A stretch of DNA of 64,000 nucleotides from Pyrinomonadaceae bacterium (lineage in GTDB: Bacteria > Acidobacteriota > Blastocatellia > Pyrinomonadales > Pyrinomonadaceae): positions 124,001-188,000 of the forward strand of contig JAIBCC010000006.1 of NCBI GenBank assembly GCA_019694395.1, in the 5' to 3' direction. Of this stretch, positions 1-9,456 are shown piece after piece. Position 1 is the stretch's first letter. Every line of letters starts with the position of its first letter. A model generated the notes under the pieces. It did no database searches. It was not told the DNA's origin and saw only the letters and a program-made list of their open reading frames with translations. A program made the position numbers and the translations under genes.

Positions 1-1089
1 AAAATAATCACCGAGTTTCTCGTTCAAAAATGATTCGACTTGACCTTTGACATCAGAATTAAGTTTGCCCTTGGTTTGTCCTTCAAATTGCGGCTGCGGC
101 AATTTTACCGAAATTACAGCTACTAATCCTTCGCGCACGTCATCGCCGGAAAGCGAAGTTTTGAAGTTCTTGGTCAAACCCGAACTGTTCGCATAGGCAT
201 TGATGGTGCGGGTGATCGCCCCGCGAAATCCTGCCATATGCGTTCCGCCGTCAACCGTATTGATGTTGTTGGCAAACGAATATACTTTTTCATCGTAAGA
301 ATCGTTATACTGCATCGCAATTTCGATGGAAAGATTTTCGCTCACCTGTTCAAAATAGAGCGGTTCGTCGTGAACCGGCGATTTATTTTTGTTCAAATGC
401 TTGACGAACTCGGAGATTCCGCCTTTGTAATAAAATTCGTGTTTCTTTTCCTCTTCCTCGCGTTCATCACGAATATTGATGCGAATTCCCTTGTTCAAAA
501 AGGCTTTTTCGCGGAGTCTTTCGCTCAAACGGTCAAAACTATATTCGGTAGTTTCAAAAATGTCAGGGTCGGGTTTGAAAGTAATTTTTGTTCCGCGACG
601 AGTTGTCTTTCCTGTTTCTGCTAATGGAGAAACCGGAATTCCGACTTTGTATTCCTGCTCGTGAGTTTTACCGTCACGCCAGATCTCTAGCTTTAACCAT
701 TCGGAAAGAAAATTTACGCAGCTGACACCGACACCGTGCAATCCGCCTGAAACTTTATAAGAGTTTGAGTCAAACTTTCCGCCGGCGTGGAGAACCGTCA
801 AAACGACTTCGGCGGCTGAACGACCTTCTTCTTTGTGAATGTCGGTTGGAATTCCGCGCCCGTTATCAATTACCGTGATGGAATTATCAACGTGAATAAC
901 GACATCAATAGTGTCGCAAAAACCTGCGAGAGCCTCGTCAACTGAATTGTCAACGACCTCATAAACAAGGTGATGAAGCCCAATTTCACTGGTCGAACCA
1001 ATATACATCGCCGGACGTTTGCGAACCGCATCACGCCCTTCTAAAACTGTAATGGAATCTGCACCGTATTCTTCTTTTGCTTTTGCCAA
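1..1089 (-). CDS. gyrB: DNA gyrase subunit B, N-terminal 363 codons (cut by window edge)
   Basis: ATPase subunit of the type II topoisomerase that supercoils DNA with GyrA. Only the N-terminal part lies in the window; the reading frame is open to base 1. It starts at a TTG codon (1089-1087) preceded by an AAGAGG ribosome site. The GHKL ATPase motifs are visible: the N-box with E44 and N48 in [13 protein letters not shown], the DNGRGIP box, and [15 protein letters not shown]. The transducer domain follows to the edge. recF lies 96 bases upstream on the same strand, the usual recF-gyrB order. A type IV ParE is possible in principle, but the recF neighbour favours GyrB. Confidence 0.95.
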   Translation of the reverse strand, partial: MAKAKEEYGADSITVLEGRDAVRKRPAMYIGSTSEIGLHHLVYEVVDNSVDEALAGFCDTIDVVIHVDNSITVIDNGRGIPTDIHKEEGRSAAEVVLTVLHAGGKFDSNSYKVSGGLHGVGVSCVNFLSEWLKLEIWRDGKTHEQEYKVGIPVSPLAETGKTTRRGTKITFKPDPDIFETTEYSFDRLSERLREKAFLNKGIRINIRDEREEEEKKHEFYYKGGISEFVKHLNKNKSPVHDEPLYFEQVSENLSIEIAMQYNDSYDEKVYSFANNINTVDGGTHMAGFRGAITRTINAYANSSGLTKNFKTSLSGDDVREGLVAVISVKLPQPQFEGQTKGKLNSDVKGQVESFLNEKLGDYF

Positions 1090-1185
1090 TTTAATAACCT
1101 CTTAGTATAAAAATATCTCTTGAATTCAATAGATTATTTTACCATTTTTTCGGAAATAAAAACAGCGTAGAAAGGCAATAAATAT

Positions 1186-2292
1186 CTAATTTTCGTGAGT
1201 TTTAGGCATTCCTTTTTCAACTGCAATAAGATTTGCATTCGTGCCGAATTTTTCGACAAAACTTTCTTTGGAAGTGGTGACGAAAGTTTGAGTTTTATCG
1301 GATAAAAATTCGAGCAGTTGACCGATGCGTTTATAGTCCAATTCGGCATCAATATCGTCCAATAAAAAAAGCGGATATTCGTTATGCTGTGAGAAATAAA
1401 CGCTTAAATTGGCGATTTGTAAAAGCAAAAGTGCCGAACGCTGCTGCCCGGAACTTCCAAAAGCGCGCAGATCGCGCCCGTCAAATTGAATTTCCAAATC
1501 GTCACGGTGCGTTCCCAAAAGGGCGTAGCCTGAGGCAAGCTCGGCTTGGACACGTAATTTTAGTCTTTCGGTCAAAAGTGCGGCATAATCGGATAAATCA
1601 CCTTTACCTTCGAGACTGGAAACATAGCGGATTGAGATTTCCTCGCGCTGAAACAGTTTTTTTTCTAAAACGCCTTGCAGACGTTCAACATAACGGATTC
1701 GAGCCTTGTGAATGCGTGCAGCGAGCGCGACCAGTTGTTCGTTCCAGATCTCAAGCATCTCCGCCGTCTTTTCCAAACTGAATTCATTTTCCTGCGCTGA
1801 TTGTAAAAGTGCATTTTTTTGTTTGATGACACGGTTGTAATCTGCCAGAGTTTGCACAAACGGCGGATAAATTCCGACGATTCCGGCATCCAAAAATTTA
1901 CGGCGATGTTCGGGTGTGCCGCGGATGATTTCAAGCTCATCCGCGTTAAAAACTACGGTGTAAAGTTGTCCGAGATAACGGTTGACCGCTTCTTTTTTGC
2001 CGTTGATGGAAAGAGTTTTGGAATTATTTTGTAAAGTTACCTGAATCGTGCGCCGGATTTCTGCCGATTGCTGAACTGTTCCGCGAATCCAGGCTAATTC
2101 TTCATCAAAATTTATTGCATCCTGCAAACGTGCGGTTTTGAAAGATTTAGTCGTCGCCAGCGTGTAAATCGCTTCAAGCCAGTTAGTTTTTCCTTGTCCA
2201 TTCTCGCCAAAAATGATATTAAGGTGTTGTCCGCAAGAAATTACCCCCTGCAAGTTGCGAAAATTGTGGACTTCTAGAGATTCAAGCAACAT
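1186..2292 (-). CDS. recF: DNA replication and repair protein RecF
   Basis: SMC-like ATPase that loads RecA on gapped DNA with RecO and RecR. The 368 residues match the usual RecF length. Visible are the Walker A motif GENGQGKT at residues 29-36, the ABC-type signature SSGQQRSALLLLQIA, and Walker B LLLDDIDAELD near the C-terminus. It opens with MLLESLEVHNFRNL, the typical RecF N-terminus. The gene precedes gyrB on the minus strand with a 96-base gap. dnaA and dnaN are not upstream here; instead a divergent thioredoxin gene begins 128 bases away, so the ancestral dnaA-dnaN-recF-gyrB order is broken. Confidence 0.95.
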   Translation of the reverse strand: MLLESLEVHNFRNLQGVISCGQHLNIIFGENGQGKTNWLEAIYTLATTKSFKTARLQDAINFDEELAWIRGTVQQSAEIRRTIQVTLQNNSKTLSINGKKEAVNRYLGQLYTVVFNADELEIIRGTPEHRRKFLDAGIVGIYPPFVQTLADYNRVIKQKNALLQSAQENEFSLEKTAEMLEIWNEQLVALAARIHKARIRYVERLQGVLEKKLFQREEISIRYVSSLEGKGDLSDYAALLTERLKLRVQAELASGYALLGTHRDDLEIQFDGRDLRAFGSSGQQRSALLLLQIANLSVYFSQHNEYPLFLLDDIDAELDYKRIGQLLEFLSDKTQTFVTTSKESFVEKFGTNANLIAVEKGMPKTHEN

Positions 2293-2368
2293 AAATTAAA
2301 AATCCTGACCAAATTTATTTTAACATAAAGCATCTAATTTGATTGCTTCATCGAAAAATAATTTAAAT

Positions 2369-2399
2369 GTTGAAAAATGTTCAACAAATTTTATACAAT
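2369..2399 (+). promoter_or_regulatory. Candidate sigma-70 promoter with overlapping inverted repeat
   Basis: TTGAAA (2370-2375) and TACAAT (2394-2399) are 18 bases apart, 21 bases before the thioredoxin start codon at 2420. A perfect inverted repeat GTTGAA-N5-TTCAAC (2369-2385) covers the -35 element and could be an operator. This is pattern matching only. Confidence 0.4.
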
Positions 2400-2419
2400 A
2401 GACTGGGGTAATAAAAATT

Positions 2420-2971
2420 ATGAAATTTGTATTTAGTTTAATCTTCTGCTTATGCTTAGCATTCACAGTTTTTGGACAGCAACAAGTCGGCGCAATGGCA
2501 GAATCCTTTAATGGCACAACTCTAGACGGAAAAGACTTTGTTTTAGAAGACTTTCGGGGAAAAGTAGTAGTAATGACTTTCTGGTCAACCCGTTGTCCGA
2601 TTTGTCACGAAGAAATTCCCAAACTCAATAAATTAGTGGAAAAATACGCAGGAAAAGAAGTAGTATTTATGGGCTTAACGATGGATAATCCTGAACGTAT
2701 AACACCGTATTTACAGAAAAAACCTTTTGATTTTACGATTATTCCCAATAGTTTAGGGGCTTTGTTAAAATACGCTGACCGTGACCGAAACGGCAATCCG
2801 AATATGGCATTCCCGGCGTATTATATTATTAGCCCAACAGGTTCGCTTGAGTATAAAGGAGACGGTTGGAACAAAATTAATAAGATTGATTCGGAAGTAA
2901 CCCGCCTTTTACCATTAGCCGGACAAAATAAACCTGCTGAAAACACAAACGCAAAAGCCAATCAAAAGTAA
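2420..2971 (+). CDS. Secreted TlpA/ResA-like thioredoxin-fold protein
   Basis: Probable extracytoplasmic thiol-disulfide oxidoreductase of the TlpA/ResA/AhpC-TSA class. Residues 1-19 form a signal peptide ending ...TVFGQ. The thioredoxin domain spans about residues 28-165, with the redox motif CPIC (C59, C62) after FWSTR and a later cis-Pro region (AFPAYYIISPTG). The C-terminal tail is rich in Asn, Lys and Ala. No partner cytochrome-biogenesis genes are nearby, so the substrate is unknown. It is divergent from recF. Confidence 0.85.
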   Translation: MKFVFSLIFCLCLAFTVFGQQQVGAMAESFNGTTLDGKDFVLEDFRGKVVVMTFWSTRCPICHEEIPKLNKLVEKYAGKEVVFMGLTMDNPERITPYLQKKPFDFTIIPNSLGALLKYADRDRNGNPNMAFPAYYIISPTGSLEYKGDGWNKINKIDSEVTRLLPLAGQNKPAENTNAKANQK

Positions 2972-3069
2972 CTGTAACCTCTTGGAAGGATTCCGCCTAA
3001 AGACTTTTTTACTTTCTACTTTTTACTTTTTGCTTGATTTTAGGTATATTTCTATTTCCGCTTTTTTGC

Positions 3070-3155
3070 GGAGGATTAGTCTAATTGGTAAGGCAGCGGT
3101 CTTGAAAACCGCCGGGAGTGATCCCTTGTGAGTTCGAGTCTCTCATCCTCCGCCA
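3070..3155 (+). tRNA. tRNA-Ser (anticodon TGA)
   Basis: Acceptor stem GGAGGAT (3070-3076) pairs with ATCCTCC (3145-3151), then discriminator G and encoded CCA (3153-3155). The anticodon arm is GCGGT-CTTGAAA-ACCGC, giving anticodon TGA. A long variable arm with stem GGGA/TCCC is typical of class II serine tRNAs. The T loop is TTCGAGT. The T stem GTGAG/CTCTC carries one T-T mismatch (3129/3143). Confidence 0.95.
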
Positions 3156-3266
3156 TTAAAATTTTTGATCAGGGATTTGCAATCGCAAGTCCCTTTTCTT
3201 TTTTATTTGTAATTTTTTTGTAAATGCCGGATTTTTGTTGATTTCTAAAGTGGTTTTCCCCTAAAA

Positions 3267-3284
3267 TGAATGGCGATTCATTCA
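3267..3284 (+). promoter_or_regulatory. FadR-type operator of the TetR/acyl-CoA ligase operon
   Basis: An 18-base site made of TGAATG, six spacer bases and CATTCA. It closely fits the operator known for the TetR-family fatty-acid-degradation repressor FadR of Bacillus subtilis (TGAATGAMTANTCATTCA). It sits just before the preferred start codon of the TetR gene at 3293, as expected for autoregulation relieved by long-chain acyl-CoA. The match is seen directly; the regulation is inference. Confidence 0.7.
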
Positions 3285-3292
3285 TTAAATAT

Positions 3293-3910
3293 ATGGCTCG
3301 ACAATCACGTTCAAACAATTCAACCCGCGCCGCAGTAGCAGACAAACGCGAAGCAATTTTGCGGGCGGCAATTACCGTTTTTGCCCGCAATGGTTATTTT
3401 AATTCAAAAGTTTCGGATATTGCCGGAGAAGCCGGAATTGCCGACGGCACGGTTTATCTTTATTTCAAAAGCAAAGAAGAAGTTTTACACTCGGTTTTTG
3501 ACCGTTTGATGGAAGAAATGATTTCTGAAGGTGAAAAAGAGCTTGAAGGAATAATTGATGCCGATAAACGTTTGCGCCGGATCGCCCAATTACATTTGGA
3601 AAAACTTGGTTCGGATCGTAATTTGGCAATCGTTGCTCAGGTCGAGCTGCGCGGTTCAACTAAATTTATGGAAGAATTTTCCGCCGCCGGATTTGGTCAG
3701 TATCTCGACATAATTCGCCAGACTTTTATTGAAGGACAAAAACAAGGCGTGTTTCGTCAGGATTTAAATGCTACCGTTTGCGCCAAAATTTTCTATGGAG
3801 CATTGGACGAAATGGTGACGAACTGGATTCTCTCAAAAAAATCTTACGCACTTGCTCCAATGGCTGATACGGTAATGGAAGTCTTTTTTGGAGGTGTCTT
3901 GAAAAAATGA
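3293..3910 (+). CDS. TetR-family regulator, probable fatty-acid-degradation repressor (FadR-like)
   Basis: A 205-residue regulator. The HTH covers about residues 20-65 (DKREAILRAAITVFARNGY, then GIADGTVYLYFKSKEEVL), followed by an alpha-helical ligand domain. ATG at 3293 (MARQSR) is chosen over the in-frame ATG at 3266 because the palindromic operator 3267-3284 would otherwise lie inside the coding sequence. Its stop overlaps the start of the acyl-CoA ligase gene (ATGA at 3907-3910), so the two are translationally coupled. The neighbour and the operator both point to control of fatty-acid activation, with acyl-CoA as likely inducer. Confidence 0.88.
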   Translation: MARQSRSNNSTRAAVADKREAILRAAITVFARNGYFNSKVSDIAGEAGIADGTVYLYFKSKEEVLHSVFDRLMEEMISEGEKELEGIIDADKRLRRIAQLHLEKLGSDRNLAIVAQVELRGSTKFMEEFSAAGFGQYLDIIRQTFIEGQKQGVFRQDLNATVCAKIFYGALDEMVTNWILSKKSYALAPMADTVMEVFFGGVLKK

Positions 3911-5763
3911 GTATCAATTTCCAAGTTTCAAATCCAACATCACGAATCGCGTTATATGCCGATGAGCCAAATACTTTAGGCGAATTATTTCAGCAAACTG
4001 CCAAAAAACATTTTCGCAAAGATCTTTTGAATTACAAAAAAGACAGTAGATGGCAGTCGCTTTCATCTACGGAAGTGCTTGAAAAAGCAGAAAATATTGG
4101 GCTTGGATTACACGCTTTAGGAATAAACAAAGGCGACCGGGTTGCAATTTTGGCGGCGAATTCGCCTGAATGGACTTTGACCGACGCAGGATGCCAAATG
4201 ATTGGAATCATTGATGTTCCGATTTATACTACGCTTGCCCCTAACTCAATCGAATACATCATTAACGATTCCGGCGCAAAGGTTTTCTTTTTACAGGATA
4301 AAGCTACTTACGAACGAATCGCTGAAATTTTACCGAGCTGCAAAACCTTAGAAAAACTAATATTTTTTGACGGAAAAGGCATCTCCTCCGAAATTGGAAT
4401 TCCGTTAGTCGGGCTTTCGCAAAGCGGTGAAAATCTCAAAAAAGAAAATCCCGATTTGATCAATGAATTAGCCAAATCAGTAGATAAAAATGATATTGCC
4501 ACACTCATTTACACCTCAGGCACAACAGGCGAACCGAAAGGCGTTATGCTTTCGCACCTTAATTTAATTTCAAACTTAATTGATGCAGGCGAAAATTTCG
4601 GTTTTTCGGAAAAAGATAAAGCCTTATCGGTGCTGCCTTTATCACATGTTTTTGAACGCAACGGAATGTATCTCTACATTTTTAACGGAATGGCGGTCTA
4701 CTATGCCGAATCCATCGAAAAAATCGTGGATAATTTGCAGGAAATACGTCCGACCGTTTTTGTCGGTGTGCCGCGAATTTTTGAAAAAGTTTATGCCAAG
4801 GCAAAGCTCAAAGCCTCGCAAGCCAGCAAAACAAAGGAAAAAATCTTTGATTGGGCAATTGAAGTTGGTAAGGAATATGCCCGCAAAAATGAACACGGCG
4901 AGAATATTTCGCGCTTTTTGGGAATCAAACACACTATTGCCGACAAGCTCGTTTTTTCCAAATTCCGTGAAGTCTTCGGCGGAAAATTACGCTTTTGTAT
5001 TACCGGCGGCGCGGCACTTTCCGACAGCATTTATTACATCTTTACCGGTGCAAATGTGAAAATTATGCAGGGTTACGGTTTGACCGAAACTTCGCCCGTA
5101 ATTTCCTCCAATAATCCGATAAATGTGCGGGTCGGAACAGTCGGAAAACCGATTCGCAACGTGCAGGTGCGTCTGGCAGAAGATGGGGAAATCGAAGTCT
5201 CAGGTCCGAATATAATGCGCGGATACTTCAATAAACCGGAAGCGACGAAAGATGCGTTGACCGAAGACGGTTGGTTTAAAACCGGCGACATCGGCAGATT
5301 TGACGAAGACGGTTTTTTGAAAATCACCGACCGCAAAAAAGAACTTTTCAAAACATCCGGCGGAAAATATATTGCACCTGCTCCGATCGAGCAAATGATC
5401 AAAGGTTCACAATACGTCAATCAAGTCGTTTTAATTGGAAATGACCGTAAATTCCCGGCTGCCTTGATCGTGCCGAATTTTGAACCGTTGGAAAGTTACG
5501 CCAAAAGCAACAAAATCACTTATCAGCATATTTCTGAAATCTGCCGACACACGCTTGTAATTCAAATGATTGAAACTGAAGTGGATAAGCACACTCCGAA
5601 TCTGGCAAAATTTGAGAAAATCAAAAAAATAGCCTTGTTGGAACGGGAATTAACGGTTGAAGGCGGCGAGCTTACTCCTACCCTGAAAATAAAACGCCGT
5701 GTGATTGACGAAAAATATCAGGAAATCATCGAAAGAATTTATATTGAGGCAGAGAAAAAATAA
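3907..5763 (+). CDS. fadD: Long-chain fatty-acid--CoA ligase (AMP-forming)
   Basis: Activates long-chain fatty acids to acyl-CoA via an acyl-adenylate, feeding beta-oxidation or lipid synthesis. The 618 residues match the large COG1022-type ligases. Motifs in order: the P-loop-like TLIYTSGTTGEPKGVMLSH near residue 200, GYGLTETSP near 390, the hinge region DGWFKTGDIG and KITDRKKELFKTSGGKYIAP near 455-495. It is coupled to the upstream TetR gene by a 4-base overlap and followed by a strong terminator. Exact chain-length specificity cannot be read. Confidence 0.93.
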   Translation: MSINFQVSNPTSRIALYADEPNTLGELFQQTAKKHFRKDLLNYKKDSRWQSLSSTEVLEKAENIGLGLHALGINKGDRVAILAANSPEWTLTDAGCQMIGIIDVPIYTTLAPNSIEYIINDSGAKVFFLQDKATYERIAEILPSCKTLEKLIFFDGKGISSEIGIPLVGLSQSGENLKKENPDLINELAKSVDKNDIATLIYTSGTTGEPKGVMLSHLNLISNLIDAGENFGFSEKDKALSVLPLSHVFERNGMYLYIFNGMAVYYAESIEKIVDNLQEIRPTVFVGVPRIFEKVYAKAKLKASQASKTKEKIFDWAIEVGKEYARKNEHGENISRFLGIKHTIADKLVFSKFREVFGGKLRFCITGGAALSDSIYYIFTGANVKIMQGYGLTETSPVISSNNPINVRVGTVGKPIRNVQVRLAEDGEIEVSGPNIMRGYFNKPEATKDALTEDGWFKTGDIGRFDEDGFLKITDRKKELFKTSGGKYIAPAPIEQMIKGSQYVNQVVLIGNDRKFPAALIVPNFEPLESYAKSNKITYQHISEICRHTLVIQMIETEVDKHTPNLAKFEKIKKIALLERELTVEGGELTPTLKIKRRVIDEKYQEIIERIYIEAEKK

Positions 5764-5780
5764 AATCTTAAACAAAAATT

Positions 5781-5812
5781 AAAGAGACTGTTTTTGAGGC
5801 AGTCTCTTTTAA
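5781..5812. terminator. Bidirectional intrinsic terminator
   Basis: A perfect 10-bp stem AAAGAGACTG (5781-5790) / CAGTCTCTTT (5800-5809) with a 9-base loop. The A-rich and T-rich flanks allow it to end the acyl-CoA ligase transcript on the plus strand and the TonB-receptor transcript on the minus strand. Confidence 0.85.
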
Positions 5813-5832
5813 TTTTAAATTGATTTTAGCAA

Positions 5833-8800
5833 TTAAAAATCAAATCTGAAGCCAAGCCGGATTTGTCTTTGACGATAGGTTCGGGTTGGAATCAACAAAT
5901 TATTAAAGGCTGCAAGAGCCGATGCCGAAGGTGCAGTTCCATCATTACGCAATGCGGTAAAATCGATAAATTCAGCACCATAGTTAAATACTGCGGCATT
6001 CAAAATATTGTCGAATTGTGCAGTTGGACGGAATCTCATTCTTTCAGACAATTTGAAATCTCTCGAAACACTCAGATCGAAGGTGTAAAAACTTGGTCCC
6101 GTTCCCGCATTTCTGGGCAAGTTTCCGCTCTTAGATCCGATTGGTTGGAGCGAAAATTGAGATGCCAAAGCGGTTGGAAAAGCAGAACCGGGTTTCCGAT
6201 AAACAATGTCGGCAATATTTCCGCTAAAGTTAATCCGGTCAGTTCCTAGATCATCCAAATTTCGATCCGTTCCGCCTGCACCCAAATTAAACGGGGCAGA
6301 GCTGCCATAACGGAAAAGCGGTGAAAATCTCAATTTTCCAAGCCAAAACGGAGTATCAAAAGTGCCTGAAAGGGCAATCCGATGCCGTCTATCCTGTAAA
6401 TTTCGGGCAAATTCACGGCTAAAATCACCATTTACTTCGGCATTAGTCGTATTGTTTGTTCCGTCATCCTTGGTGCTGGAAAGTGTGTAGTTAAATCGGA
6501 ATGATGAACTGAATCCTTGTCCGAGCTTTCGATAATTACTGCGGAACTCTAAAATCAATCCTTGATATTTAGCATTTCCGATTGAACGAATAACTGAAGT
6601 CTCTTCAACAGTTTGGTCAGGACGGAACTTAGCGATCGCCGCCAACGCAATTGGAACCGCGTTTCCGATTGAATTTGTGCTTGAGCCATTAACTGCAATG
6701 CTCGGCGCAGTGCTTCCGGTATTGGTAGTATTCAAGTTAACCCAACAAGTAGTTGTTCCGGTTGTAGCACAAGAAGTTGTTCCGCCTTGGGTAGTGGCAG
6801 TTCCGTTTCCGTCTCCGGTTGAACCAAGATAAAAACGGTAAGTTCTGGTGGTTGGCGTAGTTGCGTTCGGATTGGTAAAGACAAACGGATTTGCCACTAA
6901 ATAATCTGTCCAGGTAGCATACCCGGCTGGAAGAATCGGCACATTTGAATTTGTATCACGCCATAAATGCCCCGTTTTATTCCAAGTGTAGTTTGCTTCA
7001 AAAACAAATCCTTTCAAAACTTCACGCTCAAAACCGATATTGAATTGATAACTTTCGGGAATCTTCAAATTTGCATCAACCGAACGCAAAGGATTTCCGG
7101 CACTCGTCACATTTGTTACAAAACCTGTATTAGCATTACAAGTCAAAGTTGTCACAATTGAAGCACAAGCGGCAGTAACGGCTGATTTCAAATCAGCAAT
7201 TGATGAATATGCAACCGGAAATTGCTGTGCGATTCTCGCCAAAACTGCAACTCTTCTGACGTCTGTCGCGGCTGTTCCAATACTATTTGAATCAAATGTA
7301 ACTAAATTTGAGTTTTGATTTTGAATCGAATCTCCAACCGTGCGAAGCAGAACGCGATTGTAAAAGATACCTGCTCCGAAACGAACTACACCTTTACCAC
7401 TCTTGAACGGATCCCAGGCAACACCAAGTCGGGGACCAAAATTGTTATTATCTTTAATAGCTGTTTCACGCTCATAACGAAGACCGTAACTCAAGGTAAC
7501 CGTTGGGAAAAGTTTCATTTCATCATTAAGAAATATTCCCCAATAGGTGTTATTAACATCTGAAGCGGTTCCGTAATTTTGGCGAAAACGTGACAAAACA
7601 TTATTTGAATAGTTCAAGACGCTACCAAAGTTATAGGTTCCTGTCGAATCACCCAGACCAACTGTTTTTGAATTAACTTTTTGCACATCAAATCCGCTTT
7701 TGATTGAGTGATTTCCAACCAGATAGGTAAAAGAATCCTGGAATTGCCAACGGGTTTCCTTTCGTGAATCAGGAAAATTAATAGTGCTGCCACTGGACGA
7801 AAATGAACTAGCCGAAGAATTACCTGCAGTCAAGGTGCGGACACTGTTGCTGACCGGATCACGATAGCTGATCAGAACGACCGGATCATCAGGATTAGTG
7901 GTCTCGAAACTTGGTTCAAGCACCGACCACTGCATTCTAAATTGGTTTACAGCTCTTGCGCCAAAAACGTGATTATCCGTAAAATTTAAAGCATCGGTAT
8001 CACTATTTTTCGCCTGAAAAGCGTCTTCCAATTTGGTAACGGTTGTTCCCTGCTGACGACGATTATTTTTTCTGCCTAGCTGCCAGCCAAATGTAAAATC
8101 GTTGTTTTCAGTAAGTTTATGGTCAAGTCTGGCGGTAAAAATGTGATTTTTGCTCGGAGTTGAAAAGTCTTTGTAATACGGTGAAACGTAACCAGCAGTC
8201 GGATTTGCTCCGGTGCAAGCGGCGGAATTGCTGTTATCACAATACAAACCACTTCCGGTCGGAGTTGACAACGGATAACGGGAATTAGCTACGACAGGCA
8301 CATAAGCATCAATGATGGTCGTATCTTTGAGTCGGTCAAATTCGTATGCTACAGAGAAAAAGGTGCGGTTTTTTCCGTTATAAATTGATTTGCCTTCGCC
8401 GAAAGGAAGAATAACCGGACCACTGAAAGTAAAACCCGGATTAACATTAATCATTTCAGGGCGAATGATGTTTCTGCTGTTGTTATACCAGGTATTAGCG
8501 TTCAGATTGTCATTTCGATAGAACCCGAAAATCCGTCCGCGAAATTTATTGCCGCCGGCTCTGGTGCGTAAATTGACCCGTCCGCCTGAAGCCCGTCCGT
8601 ATTCAGCCGAAAATTGATTGGAAATTACCTGAACTTCTGCAATTGATTCGAGCGAAGGCTGAAATCTTTCGCGCGATGAACGGTCGTCGTTGTTGTCCAA
8701 TCCGTCAATGGTTAAATTATTTGAATACGCAGTTCCGCCGGAAAGCGAAAAGTTTCCTTGTTCTAACGGAGCAACGCTGGCGTTTTTGTCTTCCGCTAAA

Positions 8801-9342
8801 TCTTTAGTAGAAAGGGATTCTTCCGAAGTTCCGCCAAGCGTTAAAACTAAATCCAAAGGACTCCTTGAATTGTTCGGGATTTCTTCGATCTCACGTTGAG
8901 TAATGGTTCCCCCAACCACGGTTCGGGTTGTATCAACGGGCGGAGCATCATCACCATCAATGGTAATAGTTTGCTCAGCCGTTACACCTGCCGGTGCCAG
9001 CGAAATATTAAGCTGCACGTTTTGTCCCGCAACCGTTATTAGATCTTTTTGTTCTTTGGCACCGAAACCATTGGCAGAAAATTTAACCGTATAAGTTCCG
9101 GGTTCCAATTTGACGAGATTAAAACGACCTTCATCATCAGTGATAACCGAGCGTTCCTTACCGTTTTGGGTTAAAGTCGCTGTCACATTTGCCCCAACAA
9201 TCGGAGCGTTATTTGAATCTGTAATTTTTCCGCTAATGGTCACATTATCAAGATCTTGTGCAAAAGCGAAAGTTGAAAATATTAAAATAAATAGGGTTGT
9301 TAAATAAGCAGACAGAAAATGTCTTCCAAGCAAAATACGCAT
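5833..9342 (-). CDS. TonB-dependent receptor, Oar-like, with N-terminal carboxypeptidase-regulatory domain
   Basis: An outer-membrane beta-barrel of 1169 residues. A signal peptide (about residues 1-28, ending FAFAQ) is followed by a CarboxypepD_reg-like beta-sandwich (GKITDSNNAPIVGANVTATL, about 35-120). Next come a plug domain (IDGLDNNDDRSSRERF, FSAEYGRASGGRVNLRTRAG, about 140-280) and a long barrel ending in the aromatic terminus IRLGFRFDF. This architecture is typical of the expanded receptor family of Acidobacteria. It carries an AGGAGA ribosome site and stands alone, without a SusD or transport partner, so the ligand is unknown. It is probably a carbohydrate or peptide importer or an adhesion-like Oar protein. 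Confidence 0.9.
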   Translation of the reverse strand: MRILLGRHFLSAYLTTLFILIFSTFAFAQDLDNVTISGKITDSNNAPIVGANVTATLTQNGKERSVITDDEGRFNLVKLEPGTYTVKFSANGFGAKEQKDLITVAGQNVQLNISLAPAGVTAEQTITIDGDDAPPVDTTRTVVGGTITQREIEEIPNNSRSPLDLVLTLGGTSEESLSTKDLAEDKNASVAPLEQGNFSLSGGTAYSNNLTIDGLDNNDDRSSRERFQPSLESIAEVQVISNQFSAEYGRASGGRVNLRTRAGGNKFRGRIFGFYRNDNLNANTWYNNSRNIIRPEMINVNPGFTFSGPVILPFGEGKSIYNGKNRTFFSVAYEFDRLKDTTIIDAYVPVVANSRYPLSTPTGSGLYCDNSNSAACTGANPTAGYVSPYYKDFSTPSKNHIFTARLDHKLTENNDFTFGWQLGRKNNRRQQGTTVTKLEDAFQAKNSDTDALNFTDNHVFGARAVNQFRMQWSVLEPSFETTNPDDPVVLISYRDPVSNSVRTLTAGNSSASSFSSSGSTINFPDSRKETRWQFQDSFTYLVGNHSIKSGFDVQKVNSKTVGLGDSTGTYNFGSVLNYSNNVLSRFRQNYGTASDVNNTYWGIFLNDEMKLFPTVTLSYGLRYERETAIKDNNNFGPRLGVAWDPFKSGKGVVRFGAGIFYNRVLLRTVGDSIQNQNSNLVTFDSNSIGTAATDVRRVAVLARIAQQFPVAYSSIADLKSAVTAACASIVTTLTCNANTGFVTNVTSAGNPLRSVDANLKIPESYQFNIGFEREVLKGFVFEANYTWNKTGHLWRDTNSNVPILPAGYATWTDYLVANPFVFTNPNATTPTTRTYRFYLGSTGDGNGTATTQGGTTSCATTGTTTCWVNLNTTNTGSTAPSIAVNGSSTNSIGNAVPIALAAIAKFRPDQTVEETSVIRSIGNAKYQGLILEFRSNYRKLGQGFSSSFRFNYTLSSTKDDGTNNTTNAEVNGDFSREFARNLQDRRHRIALSGTFDTPFWLGKLRFSPLFRYGSSAPFNLGAGGTDRNLDDLGTDRINFSGNIADIVYRKPGSAFPTALASQFSLQPIGSKSGNLPRNAGTGPSFYTFDLSVSRDFKLSERMRFRPTAQFDNILNAAVFNYGAEFIDFTALRNDGTAPSASALAAFNNLLIPTRTYRQRQIRLGFRFDF

Positions 9343-9456
9343 TTCTAATCTCCTAATAAGTTAGTTTTATGGGCTAAGGGGCAACCAGTATTTTGGCTTA
9401 AAAAAGCAGATAAAGCAAAAGTGGAAGCATTTTTGTGAGGTTAAGAAAAGGTAAAT

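Noticed and set aside
238..664. Plus-strand open frames at the left edge
   Set aside because: Both lie opposite the gyrB coding sequence, which has clear motifs; they are antisense shadows.
5863..9307. Several plus-strand open frames within the receptor gene
   Set aside because: They are antisense to a single uninterrupted 1169-codon receptor gene and have no motifs of their own.
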